64,000 nt of DNA, taken from Pseudomonas taiwanensis. Lineage in GTDB: Bacteria; Pseudomonadota; Gammaproteobacteria; Pseudomonadales; Pseudomonadaceae. Position 1 is the stretch's first letter; each line of letters begins with the position of its first letter. Below the pieces are notes generated by a model, which saw only the letters and a program-made list of their open reading frames with translations, was not told the DNA's origin and made no database searches. The DNA is taken from positions 1 through 64,000 of the forward strand of contig NZ_QJRF01000069.1 in assembly GCF_013393345.1 (NCBI RefSeq), read 5' to 3'. Shown piece after piece: positions 44,246-54,695 of the stretch. Both the position numbers and the translations under genes were made by a program.

Positions 44246-44977
44246 TCACTTGTTGCCATCGGGCACGAACACGTAGCCGACGCCCCAGACGGTCTGGATA
44301 TAGCGAGGCTTGGAAGGGTCCGGTTCGATCAGCCGGCGCAGACGGGAGATCTGCACGTCGATGGAGCGCTCCAGGGCGTCCCACTCGCGGCCACGGGCCA
44401 GGTTCATCAGTTTGTCGCGGGTCAGCGGCTCGCGGGCATGCTGGACCAGCGCCTTGAGTACGGCGAACTCACCGGTGGTGAGCATCTGCACGTCGTCGCC
44501 CTTCTTCAGCTCGCGGGTCGCCAGGGACAGCTCGTACTCGCCGAAGCTGACACTTTCGTCCTCGCTGGCCGGGGCACCCGGCACCTGCGGGGACTGGCGA
44601 CGCAGCACGGCCTTGATCCGCGCCAGCAGCTCGCGAGGGTTGAACGGCTTGGCCAGGTAGTCGTCGGCGCCCAGTTCCAGGCCCTGGATGCGGCTGGTCT
44701 CGTCGCCCTTGGCGGTGAGCATGATGATCGGCACCTGGTTGTTCGACGCGCGCAGCCGGCGGCAGGCCGACAGGCCATCCTCGCCAGGCAGCATCAGGTC
44801 GAGCACCACCAGATTGAAGAGTTCGCGAGCCAGCAGGCGATCCATCTGCTCGACGTTCTCCACGGCGCGCACGCGAAAGCCCTGTTCGTCGAAGAAACGT
44901 TCGAGGAGGCGCCGCAAACGGGCGTCGTCATCGACTATGAGGATCTTTTCGCCTTCAGCGGTCGGGTTGCTGCTCAT
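44246..44977 (-). CDS. amgR: response regulator AmgR (OmpR type)
   Basis: 243 residues. Receiver domain about 10-125 with acidic pair in [10 protein letters not shown] and phospho-acceptor in [13 protein letters not shown] near 60; C-terminal OmpR winged helix about 145-238 ([31 protein letters not shown]). Close to E. coli OmpR in design. First gene of amgRS, divergent from tex with 220 bases between. Controls envelope-stress genes in P. aeruginosa; the sequence itself does not reveal targets. Confidence 0.93.
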   Translation of the reverse strand: MSSNPTAEGEKILIVDDDARLRRLLERFFDEQGFRVRAVENVEQMDRLLARELFNLVVLDLMLPGEDGLSACRRLRASNNQVPIIMLTAKGDETSRIQGLELGADDYLAKPFNPRELLARIKAVLRRQSPQVPGAPASEDESVSFGEYELSLATRELKKGDDVQMLTTGEFAVLKALVQHAREPLTRDKLMNLARGREWDALERSIDVQISRLRRLIEPDPSKPRYIQTVWGVGYVFVPDGNK

Positions 44978-45068
44978 GTTTTCTCCTGTTCGACAAGCCG
45001 CACATTATCGCTTGCCAGCGGCTCGCGGCGGCCTGCCCATTGTTAGCAGATTTTTCCCCGAACGGTTT

Positions 45069-45097
45069 CCTACCCTTCGAAACTCGGTGTTTATAAT
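45069..45097 (+). promoter_or_regulatory. probable tex promoter
   Basis: Perfect -10 TATAAT at 45092-45097; the -35 region (45069-45074, CCTACC) is poor at 17-base spacing. The start would be near 45104, giving a leader of about 94 bases before tex. Confidence 0.5.
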
Positions 45098-45197
45098 GCG
45101 GCGCCTTTCATCACCGGCGAGCCCTGGCTCGCCGGTCTGTCATTCTGCGGCAGCCTCAGCGGCCCGGCCCGGGCTGCCGCCCATGCAGGTGTTTTCA

Positions 45198-47513
45198 ATG
45201 GACAGCATCAACAACCGCATCGCCGAAGAACTGGGCGTGCGCCCGCAACAGGTCGCCGCCGCAGTGGAACTGCTGGACGAAGGTTCGACCGTGCCTTTCA
45301 TCGCCCGTTACCGGAAAGAAGTCACCGGCAGCCTCGACGACACCCAGCTGCGTAACCTGGAAGAACGCCTGCGCTACCTGCGCGAGATGGAAGACCGCCG
45401 CACCGCGATCCTTGCCAGCATCACCGAACAGGGCAAGCTGACCCCCGAACTGGAGCGCGAGATCAAGCTCGCCGACACCAAGACCCGCCTCGAAGACCTT
45501 TACCTGCCCTATAAGCAGAAGCGCCGCACCAAGGGCCAGATCGCCCTGGAAGCCGGCCTCGGCGAGCTGGCCGATGCACTGTTCAATGACCCGTCCCTGG
45601 CTCCGGAAGCCGAAGCCGAGCGCTTCATCGACGCTGAAAAGGGCTTTGCCGACATCAAGGCCGTGCTCGAAGGCGCCAAGTACATCCTCATGGAGCGCTT
45701 CGCCGAAGACGCCACGCTGCTGGCCAACCTGCGAGGTTTCCTCAAGGACGGCGCCACCCTCAGCGCCCGCCTGGTCGCCGGCAAGGAACAGGAAGGCGCC
45801 AAGTTCAGCGACTACTTCGAGCACGACGAAAACCTCAAGGGCGTGCCGTCGCACCGTGCCCTGGCGATCTTCCGTGGCCGCAATGAAGGCGTCCTGAGCA
45901 TCGCCCTGAAGGTCGGCGAAGAGCTGCCCGGCACCCTGCATCCCTGCGAGCTGATGATCGGTGAGCGCTTCGGCATCTCCAACCAGGGCCGCGCCGGCGA
46001 CAAGTGGCTGTCCGAAGTGGTGCGCTGGACCTGGAAGGTCAAGCTCTACACCCACCTGGAAACCGACCTGCTGGGTGAGCTGCGCGAAGCCGCCGAAAGC
46101 GAAGCCATCAACGTCTTCGCCCGCAACCTGCATGACCTGCTGCTGGCCGCCCCAGCCGGCCCGCGCGCCACCCTGGGCCTGGATCCGGGCCTGCGTACCG
46201 GTTGCAAAGTGGCCGTGGTCGATGCCACCGGCAAGGTGCTGGATACCGCCACCGTCTACCCCCACGTGCCGCACAACAAGTGGGACGAGACCCTGGCCAT
46301 CCTCGGCAAGCTCTGCGCCAAGCACAGCGTCGACCTGATCGCCATCGGTAACGGCACCGCCAGCCGCGAGACGGACAAGCTGGCCATCGAGCTGATCAAG
46401 AAATACCCGGCCCTGAAGATGACCAAGATCATGGTCAGCGAGGCCGGCGCATCGGTGTACTCCGCGTCCGAGCTGGCGGCGAAGGAGTTCCCGGACCTGG
46501 ACGTCTCCCTGCGTGGCGCCGTGTCCATCGCCCGCCGCCTGCAGGACCCGCTGGCCGAACTGGTGAAGATCGACCCGAAATCCATCGGCGTCGGCCAGTA
46601 TCAGCACGACGTGTCTCAGCTTCAGCTGGCGCGTAGCCTGGACGCCGTGGTGGAAGACTGCGTGAACGCCGTGGGCGTGGACGTGAATACCGCGTCCGCC
46701 GCCCTGCTGGCACGCATCTCCGGCCTCAACGCCACCCTGGCGCAGAACATCGTCACCTACCGCGATGCCAACGGCGCGTTCAAGACCCGCGACGAGCTGA
46801 AGAAGGTCAGCCGCCTGGGCGAGAAGACGTTCGAGCAGGCCGCCGGCTTCCTCCGCGTGATGAATGGCGACAACCCGCTGGACGCCTCCGCCGTGCACCC
46901 GGAAACCTACCCGCTGGTGCAGCGCATCGCCGAAGGAACCGGCCGCGACATCCGCTCGCTGCTCGGCGACTCGGGCTTCCTCAAGCGCCTGGACCCGGCC
47001 AAGTTCACCGACGAGACCTTCGGCCTGCCCACCGTCACCGACATCATCAAGGAACTGGACAAGCCGGGCCGCGACCCGCGCCCCGAGTTCAAGACCGCCG
47101 AGTTCCAGGAAGGCGTGGAAAGCCTCAAGGACCTCAAGCCCGGCATGACGCTTGAAGGCGTGGTGACCAACGTCACCAACTTCGGCGCCTTCGTCGACAT
47201 CGGCGTCCACCAGGACGGTCTGGTGCACATCTCCGCGCTGTCGGAGAAGTTCGTCAAGGACCCGTACGAAGTGGTCAAGGCCGGTGACATCGTCCGCGTG
47301 AAGGTGATGGAAGTGGACATCCCGCGTAACCGCGTGGGCCTGTCCATGCGCATGAGCGACACGCCCGGCGAGAAGATCGAAGGCCCACGCGGCGGCGGTC
47401 GCCAGGGCGGCCAGCCGCGCCAGCAGCAGAGCGCGCCGCGCAATAGCGCTCCGCCGGCGAGCGGCGCCATGGCATCGCTGTTCGCCAACGCCAAGCAGAT
47501 CAAGAAGAAGTGA
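45198..47513 (+). CDS. tex: RNA-binding transcription accessory protein Tex
   Basis: 771 residues. Layout: N-terminal helical domain with [19 protein letters not shown] near 30-48, YqgF/RNase H-like domain about 325-450 ([17 protein letters not shown]), helix-hairpin-helix pairs about 500-560 ([18 protein letters not shown]), and C-terminal S1 RNA-binding domain about 650-720 ([20 protein letters not shown]). The Gly/Gln/Arg-rich tail follows. Tex is needed for normal toxin expression in Bordetella and affects fitness in many bacteria. Start 45198 ([13 protein letters not shown]) chosen; ATG at 45183 would add five residues. Confidence 0.95.
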   Translation: MDSINNRIAEELGVRPQQVAAAVELLDEGSTVPFIARYRKEVTGSLDDTQLRNLEERLRYLREMEDRRTAILASITEQGKLTPELEREIKLADTKTRLEDLYLPYKQKRRTKGQIALEAGLGELADALFNDPSLAPEAEAERFIDAEKGFADIKAVLEGAKYILMERFAEDATLLANLRGFLKDGATLSARLVAGKEQEGAKFSDYFEHDENLKGVPSHRALAIFRGRNEGVLSIALKVGEELPGTLHPCELMIGERFGISNQGRAGDKWLSEVVRWTWKVKLYTHLETDLLGELREAAESEAINVFARNLHDLLLAAPAGPRATLGLDPGLRTGCKVAVVDATGKVLDTATVYPHVPHNKWDETLAILGKLCAKHSVDLIAIGNGTASRETDKLAIELIKKYPALKMTKIMVSEAGASVYSASELAAKEFPDLDVSLRGAVSIARRLQDPLAELVKIDPKSIGVGQYQHDVSQLQLARSLDAVVEDCVNAVGVDVNTASAALLARISGLNATLAQNIVTYRDANGAFKTRDELKKVSRLGEKTFEQAAGFLRVMNGDNPLDASAVHPETYPLVQRIAEGTGRDIRSLLGDSGFLKRLDPAKFTDETFGLPTVTDIIKELDKPGRDPRPEFKTAEFQEGVESLKDLKPGMTLEGVVTNVTNFGAFVDIGVHQDGLVHISALSEKFVKDPYEVVKAGDIVRVKVMEVDIPRNRVGLSMRMSDTPGEKIEGPRGGGRQGGQPRQQQSAPRNSAPPASGAMASLFANAKQIKKK

Positions 47514-47515
47514 CG

Positions 47516-47899
47516 ATGGACTTCACCGACCAGCAAACCACCAGCGCCTACAGCAAGCTGCTGGGTATCGAGCCGCTGAGCCTCGGCGACGGCATCGCCG
47601 AGGCGCGCCTGTCCATGGACGAGCACCTGCGCAACCGTGGCCAGGTCATGCATGGCGGGGCGATTTTCTCGCTGCTGGACATCACCATGGGGCTGGCCTG
47701 CACCAGCACCCATGGTTTCGATCGGCGCAGCGCCACGCTGGAATGCAAGATCAACTACCTGCGGCCGGTGGCGGAAGGCGAGGTGATCTGCAAAGCGCGG
47801 GTTCTGCACGCCGGCAAGCGCACGCTGGTGGTGGAGGCCGATGTACTGCAAGGCGACAAACTGGTCGCCAAGGGACAAGGCACCTTCGCTCAGCTGTAA
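47516..47899 (+). CDS. PaaI-family hotdog thioesterase
   Basis: 127 residues, hotdog fold. Catalytic-region stretch RNRGQVMHGGAIFSLLDI near 42-59 is the PaaI/YbgC-type HGG motif. Starts two bases after the tex stop, so very likely co-transcribed and coupled. Substrate unknown; related enzymes clear aromatic or medium-chain acyl-CoAs. A GTG at 47510 overlapping the tex stop is an alternative start. Confidence 0.85.
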   Translation: MDFTDQQTTSAYSKLLGIEPLSLGDGIAEARLSMDEHLRNRGQVMHGGAIFSLLDITMGLACTSTHGFDRRSATLECKINYLRPVAEGEVICKARVLHAGKRTLVVEADVLQGDKLVAKGQGTFAQL

Positions 47900-48049
47900 C
47901 AGCGGGGCAGTTGCAAAGCTCTATTCTGGACGAAGCGACAACGCGACCTGCCGGCTGGAAAAGTATTTCGGCCGGCAGCAAAGTCCGCCTCTTGTAGACA
48001 GCTTGGTCCACCCCCATATTGGGGCGACCGACGCGTGAAGGATTCCAAA

Positions 48050-49636
48050 TTGAGCGATCTTCTTTCCCGCCGCCTGGCCTTGCTCGGCGAGCGCGCCAAC
48101 CTGCCCCTGCTCACCCGTTGCCTGCATGGCATCGAGCGCGAGTGCCTGCGGGTCGATGGCAATGGCCAACTGGCGCTGACGCCGCACTCCCCTGCACTGG
48201 GCTCGGCCCTGACCCATGCGCAGATCACCACGGACTATTCCGAGTCGCTGCTGGAGTTCATCACTCCGGCCGAGGCCGATCCGGCGCAGACCCTGGCGGA
48301 CCTGGAGAAAGTCCATCGCTTCACCGTGGACAAGCTCGGCGATGAGCTGCTCTGGAGCCCGTCCATGCCTTGCCGGCTGCCGTCGGAAGAAGACATCCCG
48401 ATCGCCCGCTACGGCACCTCGCCCATTGGCCGCCTGAAGTACGTCTATCGCAAGGGCCTGGCCGTGCGATACGGCAAGACCATGCAGTGCATTGCCGGCA
48501 TCCACTACAACTATTCCCTGCCGGAGGCGCTCTGGCCGCTGCTCAAGCAGGCCGAAGGCGATCCGCAGAGCGACCGCGAATACCAGTCTGCGCGCTACAT
48601 CGCGATGATCCGCAACTTCCGCCGCTACAGCTGGCTGCTGATGTACCTGTTCGGCGCCGCCCCTGCGCTGGATAAGAGCTTCCTGCGCGGCCGCCCGCAC
48701 GATCTCGACAGCCTCGACGCGGACACGCTCTTCCTGCCGTACGCCACCAGCCTGCGCATGAGTGACCTGGGCTACCAGAACAACGCCCAGGCCGGCCTCA
48801 CACCTTGCTACAACAACCTGGACAGCTACCTGTCGAGCCTGCGCCAGGCGGTCTCCACGCCCTACCCGCCCTATGCCGAGATCGGCACCAAGCAGGACGG
48901 CGAATGGGTGCAGCTGAACACCAACGTGATCCAGATCGAAAACGAGTACTACTCGTCGATCCGTCCCAAGCGCGTCACCTACACCGGCGAGCGCCCGATC
49001 CAGGCGCTGATGGCCCGTGGCGTGCAGTACGTGGAAGTGCGCTGCCTCGACATCAACCCGTTCCTGCCGCTGGGCATCGACCTCACCGAAGCCCGCTTCC
49101 TCGATGCCTTCCTGCTGTTCTGCGCCCTGCAGGACAGCCCGCCGATGGCCGGCGAGGAATGCCGCAGCGCCACTGACAACTTCCAGCGTGTGGTCAAGGA
49201 AGGACGCCGTCCGGGTCTGACCCTGCAACGCCACGGCCATGCCGTCGGCCTCACCGAGTGGGCCGGCGATCTGCTCGACCGCATCGCGCGTACCGCCGAA
49301 GTGCTGGACCGCGCGCTAGGCATCGAGGAACACGCCGAAGCCCTGGCCGCACAACGCGCCAAGGTCGCCGATCCCGAGCTGACCCCTTCGGCCCAGGTAC
49401 TGGCGGAACTTCGCGGCAATGGTGAAAGCTTCAGCCAGTTCGCCCTGCGCCACAGCCGCCAGCACGCCGACTACTTCCGCAGCCAACCCCTGAGCGTCGA
49501 GGACCAGGCACGCTTCGAGGCCCTGGCTCGCCAATCCCTGGATGAACAGGCGCGCCTGGAAGCCGAACCGGAAGTGGATTTCGACACCTTCGTCGCCGCC
49601 TACCAGGCGAGCATCCTGGGGTTGATCAGTAACTGA
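48050..49636 (+). CDS. gshA: glutamate-cysteine ligase
   Basis: First enzyme of glutathione synthesis: ATP-dependent joining of glutamate and cysteine. 528 residues (527 in P. aeruginosa as I recall). N-terminal [16 protein letters not shown] with the conserved glutamate pair, EFITPAEAD near 72, and [18 protein letters not shown] near 330. The start is taken as TTG 48050 ([16 protein letters not shown]) because AAGGA lies seven bases upstream; the GTG at 48035 would overlap that site. A hairpin CTGCCGGC/GCCGGCAG (47948-47978) precedes it. Family A repeat follows the stop. Confidence 0.93.
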   Translation: MSDLLSRRLALLGERANLPLLTRCLHGIERECLRVDGNGQLALTPHSPALGSALTHAQITTDYSESLLEFITPAEADPAQTLADLEKVHRFTVDKLGDELLWSPSMPCRLPSEEDIPIARYGTSPIGRLKYVYRKGLAVRYGKTMQCIAGIHYNYSLPEALWPLLKQAEGDPQSDREYQSARYIAMIRNFRRYSWLLMYLFGAAPALDKSFLRGRPHDLDSLDADTLFLPYATSLRMSDLGYQNNAQAGLTPCYNNLDSYLSSLRQAVSTPYPPYAEIGTKQDGEWVQLNTNVIQIENEYYSSIRPKRVTYTGERPIQALMARGVQYVEVRCLDINPFLPLGIDLTEARFLDAFLLFCALQDSPPMAGEECRSATDNFQRVVKEGRRPGLTLQRHGHAVGLTEWAGDLLDRIARTAEVLDRALGIEEHAEALAAQRAKVADPELTPSAQVLAELRGNGESFSQFALRHSRQHADYFRSQPLSVEDQARFEALARQSLDEQARLEAEPEVDFDTFVAAYQASILGLISN

Positions 49637-49654
49637 TCGCGCAGGGGAAACCCT

Positions 49655-49752
49655 TGTGGGGGCGAATTCATTCGCTAAGGGCAGCTCTGCTGCCCCCTGC
49701 AACTTCCAAGTGCAGGTCTACGACCTGCTTCGCGAATGAATTCGCTCCCACA
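49655..49752. repeat. family A repeat copy 5 (98 bp)
   Basis: Outer arms TGTGGGGGCGAATTCATTCG and partner ending CGCTCCCACA. Inner hairpins GGGCAGC-TCT-GCTGCCC and GCAGGTC-TAC-GACCTGC. Between convergent gshA and argA. Confidence 0.85.
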
Positions 49753-49797
49753 GAAAAGAAGTTCTTGCCCCGTGGGGGGCAAGGCGCTCGGGTGAAA

Positions 49798-51096
49798 TCA
49801 GAGCGTCTTCTCGAATATCTGCGAATTGCGCTGGTAGTTGTACAGCGAGGCACGCGCGGCCGGCAGGTGCTCGACGCCGCTGGGCTGGAAGCCGCGTTCG
49901 CGGAACCAGTGGGCGGTGCGGGTGGTGAGGACGAAGAGAGTCTTCAGACCAATAGCGCGAGCACGCTCCTCGATGCGCTCCAGCAACTCGTCGCCACGTC
50001 CGCCATGGCGATACTCCGGATTCACCGCCAGGCAGGCCAGCTCACCGGTATCGGAATCGGCGATGGGATAGAGCGCCGCGCAGGCGATGATCAGGCCGTC
50101 GCGTTCGACAATGGTGAACTGCTCGATTTCCCGCTCCAGCACCTCGCGTGAACGGCGCACCAGGATGCCCTGGTCTTCCAGCGGGGTGATCAGGTCGATC
50201 AGGCCGCCGACGTCGTCGATGGTGGCTTCGCGCAGGGATTCGAACTGCTCCTGGTCCACCAGAGTGCCGCCGCCGTCACGGGTGAACAGTTCGGTCAGCA
50301 GCGAGCCGTCTTCGGTATAGCTGACCATGTGGCTGCGCTTGACCCCGGCGCGGCAAGCCTGGGCCGCGGCGTCCAGCAGTTCGGCCTGGTAGTTGTTGCC
50401 CAGCCGGATCAGGTGCGGCGGCACCTGTTGCGGGCGCAGCTCGCGCACCAGCTTGCCAGACTCGTCGATCAGGCCGCGCTCGGCACCGAACAGGATCAGT
50501 TTGTCCGCGCCCAGGTCGATGGCCACGCGGGTCGCCACATCTTCGCAGGCGAGGTTGAAGATTTCCCCAGTGGGCGAATAGCCGAGCGGCGACAGCAGCA
50601 CGATGGTGCGCTCGTCCAGCAGGCGGCCGATGCCCTTGCGGTCGACCCGGCGCACTTCACCGGTGTGGTGGTAGTCGACGCCGTCGACGACGCCGATGGG
50701 ACGCGCCGTGACGAAATTGCCGGTGCTTACCCGCAGCCGCGAGCCCTGCATGGGCGAAGCGGCAATATCCATGGACAGGCGCGCTTCGATAGCAATGCGT
50801 AGCTGCCCCACAGCATCGATCACGCATTCCAGCGTCGGGCCGTCGGTGATCCGCAGGTCGCGGTGGAAGTGCGGGGTCAGGCCACGCGTGGCCAGGCGCG
50901 TTTCGATTTGCGGCCGCGAGCCGTGCACCAGCACCAGGCGCACGCCCATGCTGTGCAGCAGCACCAGGTCGTGGACGATATTGCCGAAATTCGGATGGGC
51001 GACACCCTCGCCGGGCAGCATCACCACGAAGGTGCAGTCCCGGTGGGCGTTGATGTAGGGAGTAGCGTGGCGCAGCCAGTTGACGTAATCGGGCAT
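49798..51096 (-). CDS. argA: amino-acid N-acetyltransferase (NAGS)
   Basis: Acetylates glutamate with acetyl-CoA, the first step of arginine synthesis, feedback-inhibited by arginine. 432 residues, the P. aeruginosa length. N-terminal amino-acid-kinase-like regulatory domain about 1-280 (LVLVHGSRPQIETRL) and C-terminal GNAT acetyltransferase about 290-432 (LACLAVNPEYRHGGRGDELL, the acetyl-CoA motif). Lies in the same direction as argE, 109 bases downstream of it. Convergent with gshA. Confidence 0.95.
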   Translation of the reverse strand: MPDYVNWLRHATPYINAHRDCTFVVMLPGEGVAHPNFGNIVHDLVLLHSMGVRLVLVHGSRPQIETRLATRGLTPHFHRDLRITDGPTLECVIDAVGQLRIAIEARLSMDIAASPMQGSRLRVSTGNFVTARPIGVVDGVDYHHTGEVRRVDRKGIGRLLDERTIVLLSPLGYSPTGEIFNLACEDVATRVAIDLGADKLILFGAERGLIDESGKLVRELRPQQVPPHLIRLGNNYQAELLDAAAQACRAGVKRSHMVSYTEDGSLLTELFTRDGGGTLVDQEQFESLREATIDDVGGLIDLITPLEDQGILVRRSREVLEREIEQFTIVERDGLIIACAALYPIADSDTGELACLAVNPEYRHGGRGDELLERIEERARAIGLKTLFVLTTRTAHWFRERGFQPSGVEHLPAARASLYNYQRNSQIFEKTL

Positions 51097-51205
51097 GGTT
51101 CCGTGAGCCTGAACAGGTGGCGAATAGACGAAGGCGTGCTCGGCCGGCGAGCAGTGAGTCGGCGCGTTATCGTCGTCGCATGAGCATCAACGGAAACCCT
51201 CTCGG

Positions 51206-52363
51206 TCAGGATGTGGCGGCGGATTGAAGGCAGTAATGCTGGATGAGCTGGCGCAATAGCGCAACGGTAGGCTCGATCCGTGACAGTTCGAGATGCTCGT
51301 CCGGCTGGTGGGCGCAGGCGATGTCGCCGGGGCCGAGTACCAGGGTCTCGCAACCGAGCTGCTGAAGATACGGCGCTTCGGTGCCGAAGGCCACCGCCTG
51401 CGCCGTATGGCCGGTAAGACGTTCGGCCAGGCGCACCAGATCACTTTCCGGCGACTGCTCGAACGGCGGCACCGCCGGGAACAGCGGCTTGAAGTCGATC
51501 TTCACCTGGTAATGCTCGGCCACCGGGCGCAGTCGTTGGCGGATCACGGCGCGCAGAGTGTCCGGGTTCATTCCCGGCAACGGGCGCAGGTCGAACTCCA
51601 GGCTGCACTGGCCGCAGATGCGGTTGGGGTTGTCGCCACCGTGGATGCAGCCGAGGTTCAGCGTGGGCTGCGGCACGGTGAATTGCGGATTGCGGAATTC
51701 CTGCTGCCATTCGCCGCGCAGCTCGATCAGGTCGCTCATCACCGCATGCATGGCTTCCAGGGCACTGTGGCCGAGGCTCGGATCAGAGGAATGGCCGCTC
51801 TGCCCGAGGATATCGATGCGCTCCATCATCACGCCCTTGTGCAGGCGAATAGGCTTGAGTCCGGTGGGCTCGCCGATCACCGCCGCACGACCGAGCGGTC
51901 GGCCGGCCTGGGCCAGGGCGCGGGCACCGGCCATGGAACTCTCCTCATCGCAGGTGGCGAGGATGATCAGCGGCTGCTGGAACCGCTGGTCCAGCAGGCC
52001 GCGTACGGCCTCGATGGCCAGGGGAAAGAAACCTTTCATGTCGCAGCTGCCCAGGCCGTACCAGCGATTGCTGACTTCACTGAGCTTCAACGGGTCGGTT
52101 TTCCACAGGGCGGCGTCGAAGGGCACCGTGTCGCTATGGCCCGCCAGCACCAGGCCGCCAGGGCCCGTGCCGTAGGTCGCCAGCAGGTTGGCCTTGCCCG
52201 GCGACACCTGCTGGATCTCGCAGCGGAAACCGAGGTCGCCTAGCCAACCGGCCAGCAATTCGATCACCGCCTGGTTCGACTGGTCCCAACTGGGCTGGGT
52301 GCAACTCACCGACGGTGTGGCGATCAGCGCGGCGAACTGCGATTTCAGGTCTGGAACGGACAT
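51206..52363 (-). CDS. argE: acetylornithine deacetylase
   Basis: Zinc-dependent hydrolysis of N-acetylornithine to ornithine in arginine synthesis. 385 residues. M20 peptidase fold with LAGHSDTVPFD near 78 (metal ligand His-x-Asp), CDEESSMAGARALAQ near 142 (catalytic Glu), and FGTEAPYLQQLGCETLVLGPG near 333. Grouped with argA. Pseudomonads also recycle acetyl groups through argJ, so ArgE may be auxiliary here. Confidence 0.93.
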   Translation of the reverse strand: MSVPDLKSQFAALIATPSVSCTQPSWDQSNQAVIELLAGWLGDLGFRCEIQQVSPGKANLLATYGTGPGGLVLAGHSDTVPFDAALWKTDPLKLSEVSNRWYGLGSCDMKGFFPLAIEAVRGLLDQRFQQPLIILATCDEESSMAGARALAQAGRPLGRAAVIGEPTGLKPIRLHKGVMMERIDILGQSGHSSDPSLGHSALEAMHAVMSDLIELRGEWQQEFRNPQFTVPQPTLNLGCIHGGDNPNRICGQCSLEFDLRPLPGMNPDTLRAVIRQRLRPVAEHYQVKIDFKPLFPAVPPFEQSPESDLVRLAERLTGHTAQAVAFGTEAPYLQQLGCETLVLGPGDIACAHQPDEHLELSRIEPTVALLRQLIQHYCLQSAATS

Positions 52364-52502
52364 CGGGGGACCTCCTCGGACGAGGGATCATCATAGGCTC
52401 AAGGCCGCGACGGGTGAAACCGCTGCGGCACGCTGCCGACCGGTCCTGTAAACTTCACCGCCTTGGTAGCCACCCCCTGGCTGCGTCTGAAAGACCCCGG
52501 CG

Positions 52503-53867
52503 ATGAACAAAGAGACCGAAATCAAGCTTCGCGCCAGTCGCGAGACCCTGGAAGCCCTGCGCGACCATCCGCTGCTGAAGAAGCGCAACAAGTCCGGCTG
52601 GGAACGCCGCGAGCTTTTCAACCAGTACTTCGACACCCCCGAACGGGACCTGGCCCAGGCCCGCGTGGCCCTGCGCCTGCGCCGTGACGGCGAGCAGTTC
52701 ATCCAGACCCTCAAGACCCGTGGCCAGAGCGTGGCCGGGCTGTCCGAGCGCAACGAGTGGGACTGGTACCTGGACAAGGCCAAGCTGGACCCGAAGAAGC
52801 TTACCGACGAGTGCTGGCCCGCCAGCCTGGCCGAGCTGGACAAGAAGCAGCTCAAGCCGATCTTCACCACCGACTTCCAGCGCGACCGGGCCGAGATCGC
52901 CTGGGGCCGTGGCAAGGCCAAGGTCGTGATCGAGGCCGCGCTCGACCTGGGCAAGGTCATCGCCGGCAAGCAGGAAGAAGAAATCTGCGAACTGGAGCTG
53001 GAATTGCGCCAGGGCGAGCCCGAGGCCCTGCTGGAACTGGCCGCTGAACTGGCCACCGACCTGCCGCTGATGCCCTGCGACATCAGCAAGGCCGAGCGTG
53101 GTTATCGCCTGCACGACGCCAATAGCTACCACCTCAGCCTGCCGGTCCCGGAACTCAGCGCCGAGCTGCCGCTGGACGACGCCTTCACCGCGCTGGCCTG
53201 GCACCTGCTGGGCAGCAGCCAGCGTCTGGCCGAGCAGTACCGCTTCAATGGCCACTGGAAACTGCTGGTGGACTGGCTGCAGCAACTGGTCGACCTGCGC
53301 GCCCTGATCGGCAGCCTCGGCCAGGCCGCCCCGCGCGCCAGCAGCCACAACCTGCGCGAAGCCCTGGACGCCCTGCTCCAGGATTGGCGCCCGCGCATCC
53401 AGGCCGGTGAGCTGGACGAAGCCGTACGCCACGCCGCGCCGCAACAGTTTGCCGAAGAACTCGCCGGCATCCGCTGGGGCCTGTTCTCCCTCAATGCCTC
53501 GCGCTGGCTGCTGGCCCGCGCCTGGACCGTCGAGCGCAACGAGCGCGGCAATCGCCAGGGCAAGGCACCGCTGGGCAACTGGCTGCCGCGCCTGCTCGCC
53601 GACGAAGCCGAGGGCCTCAAGCTGGAACGTTACAAGCGCCAGCCCGAGGACCTGGCCGAGCAGCTGCCGCGTATCGAGCGCCTGCTGGTCTGGCTGCGTC
53701 TGGCCCGCCAGGTACTGGAAGTGCCGGAAGCCGACCGCGCCTACGGCGAGCTGTCCAAGTTCGCCGAGCTGGCGGCCCTGCCGCTGGACGGCGAGGTACT
53801 GGCCGCACGCAGCGAGCAGGCGCAGACCCTGATCAGCCTGCGCGGCTGGAAGGCGCTGACCAGGTAA
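52503..53867 (+). CDS. CYTH-CHAD inorganic triphosphatase
   Basis: 454 residues. N-terminal CYTH domain about 1-205, with the signature ExExK as E4-T-E6-I-K8 and basic/acidic pairs lining a triphosphate tunnel; C-terminal CHAD domain about 220-454, helical and rich in basic residues with conserved His (ASSHNLREALDALL near 285). E. coli YgiF with this layout is an inorganic triphosphatase; CHAD domains bind polyphosphate. Divergent from argE. The next gene starts 22 bases after the stop. Confidence 0.87.
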   Translation: MNKETEIKLRASRETLEALRDHPLLKKRNKSGWERRELFNQYFDTPERDLAQARVALRLRRDGEQFIQTLKTRGQSVAGLSERNEWDWYLDKAKLDPKKLTDECWPASLAELDKKQLKPIFTTDFQRDRAEIAWGRGKAKVVIEAALDLGKVIAGKQEEEICELELELRQGEPEALLELAAELATDLPLMPCDISKAERGYRLHDANSYHLSLPVPELSAELPLDDAFTALAWHLLGSSQRLAEQYRFNGHWKLLVDWLQQLVDLRALIGSLGQAAPRASSHNLREALDALLQDWRPRIQAGELDEAVRHAAPQQFAEELAGIRWGLFSLNASRWLLARAWTVERNERGNRQGKAPLGNWLPRLLADEAEGLKLERYKRQPEDLAEQLPRIERLLVWLRLARQVLEVPEADRAYGELSKFAELAALPLDGEVLAARSEQAQTLISLRGWKALTR

Positions 53868-53889
53868 GGCACCGCGCCGGGAACCCGCC

Positions 53890-54567
53890 ATGCTCAAGCA
53901 AAGCTTCCGCTCCGTGGTCACCACCTGGCTCACCGGCCTGCTGGCCCTGCTGCCGCTGGTGCTGACCCTGGCGTTGCTGGCCTGGCTGCTCAGCCTGCTG
54001 AACCGGCTGGTGGGGCCTTCCACGGTGATCGGCCACCTCCTCGGCGCCCTCGGCCAACCCTTCGCCAGCAACCCGGTGCTGGCGTACCTGGTCGGCACAC
54101 TGGTGCTGCTGGGCAGCCTGTACCCCCTGGGCCTGGCGGTGCAGCTCGGCCTGCGCCGCCCACTGGCCTGGTTGCTGGACATGACCCTGCGCCGCGCACC
54201 GCTGATCGGCAGCCTTTATGGCCTGGCAGACCGCTTCGTCGGCCTGCTCGACCGCAGCAAGAACGCCGACATCGCCGCCATGAGCCCGGTCTGGTGCATT
54301 TTCGGTGGCGAGGGCGCCGCCGTCCTGGCCCTGCGCCCGAACCCGGAAACCTTCGAACTGGACGGCCGAAGCTACTGCGCCATCCTGGTGCCGACCGCGC
54401 CCATTCCTGTGGGTGGCGGGCTGATCTACGTCCCGGTGGAGTGGCTGCGTCCGGCGGAGATGGGCGTGGAAGGCCTGACCAGCATCTACCTGTCCATGGG
54501 CCTCACGCCGCCGCATCAGGCGGGGAAGTTGGCTAAGGAGCCAAGGCCTCCGGAAGAACTTGTGTAG
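53890..54567 (+). CDS. DUF502 membrane protein
   Basis: 225 residues. Two strong membrane helices, about 12-38 and 62-88, followed by a soluble domain with the DUF502 stretches RRAPLIGSLYGLADRF and APIPVGGGLIYVPVEWL. Function unknown; the plant relative COV1 affects trafficking. It lies 22 bases behind the CYTH-CHAD gene and is probably in the same transcript. The stop TAG at 54565-54567 is part of a repeat element (TGTAGG), so the last residues (EELV) are at the repeat boundary and the C-terminus may have been altered. Confidence 0.82.
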   Translation: MLKQSFRSVVTTWLTGLLALLPLVLTLALLAWLLSLLNRLVGPSTVIGHLLGALGQPFASNPVLAYLVGTLVLLGSLYPLGLAVQLGLRRPLAWLLDMTLRRAPLIGSLYGLADRFVGLLDRSKNADIAAMSPVWCIFGGEGAAVLALRPNPETFELDGRSYCAILVPTAPIPVGGGLIYVPVEWLRPAEMGVEGLTSIYLSMGLTPPHQAGKLAKEPRPPEELV

Positions 54568-54679
54568 GGGCGAATTTGCAGGTAGCTGCATTGCCCGTAG
54601 GAGCTGGCTTGCCAGCGAAGGGCTCCTTTTCGCTAGCAAGCTAGCTCCTACAAGTTCGGCGATTGAAATCGCCCCTACA
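54563..54679. repeat. family B repeat nested inside a family A-like repeat
   Basis: Outer arms TGTAGGGGCGAATTT (54563-54577) and CGATTGAAATCGCCCCTACA (54660-54679) form a family A-like pair. Between them lies a complete 56-bp family B doublet (54597-54652: GTAGGAGCTGGCTTGCCAGC and GCTAGCAAGCTAGCTCCTAC). The layout is that of one element inserted into another. Between convergent DUF502 and Lrp genes. Confidence 0.8.
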
Positions 54680-54695
54680 AACGCTCTGCCGCAAC

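Noticed and set aside
45195-47228. Long minus-strand frame opposite tex
   Set aside because: Antisense artefact.
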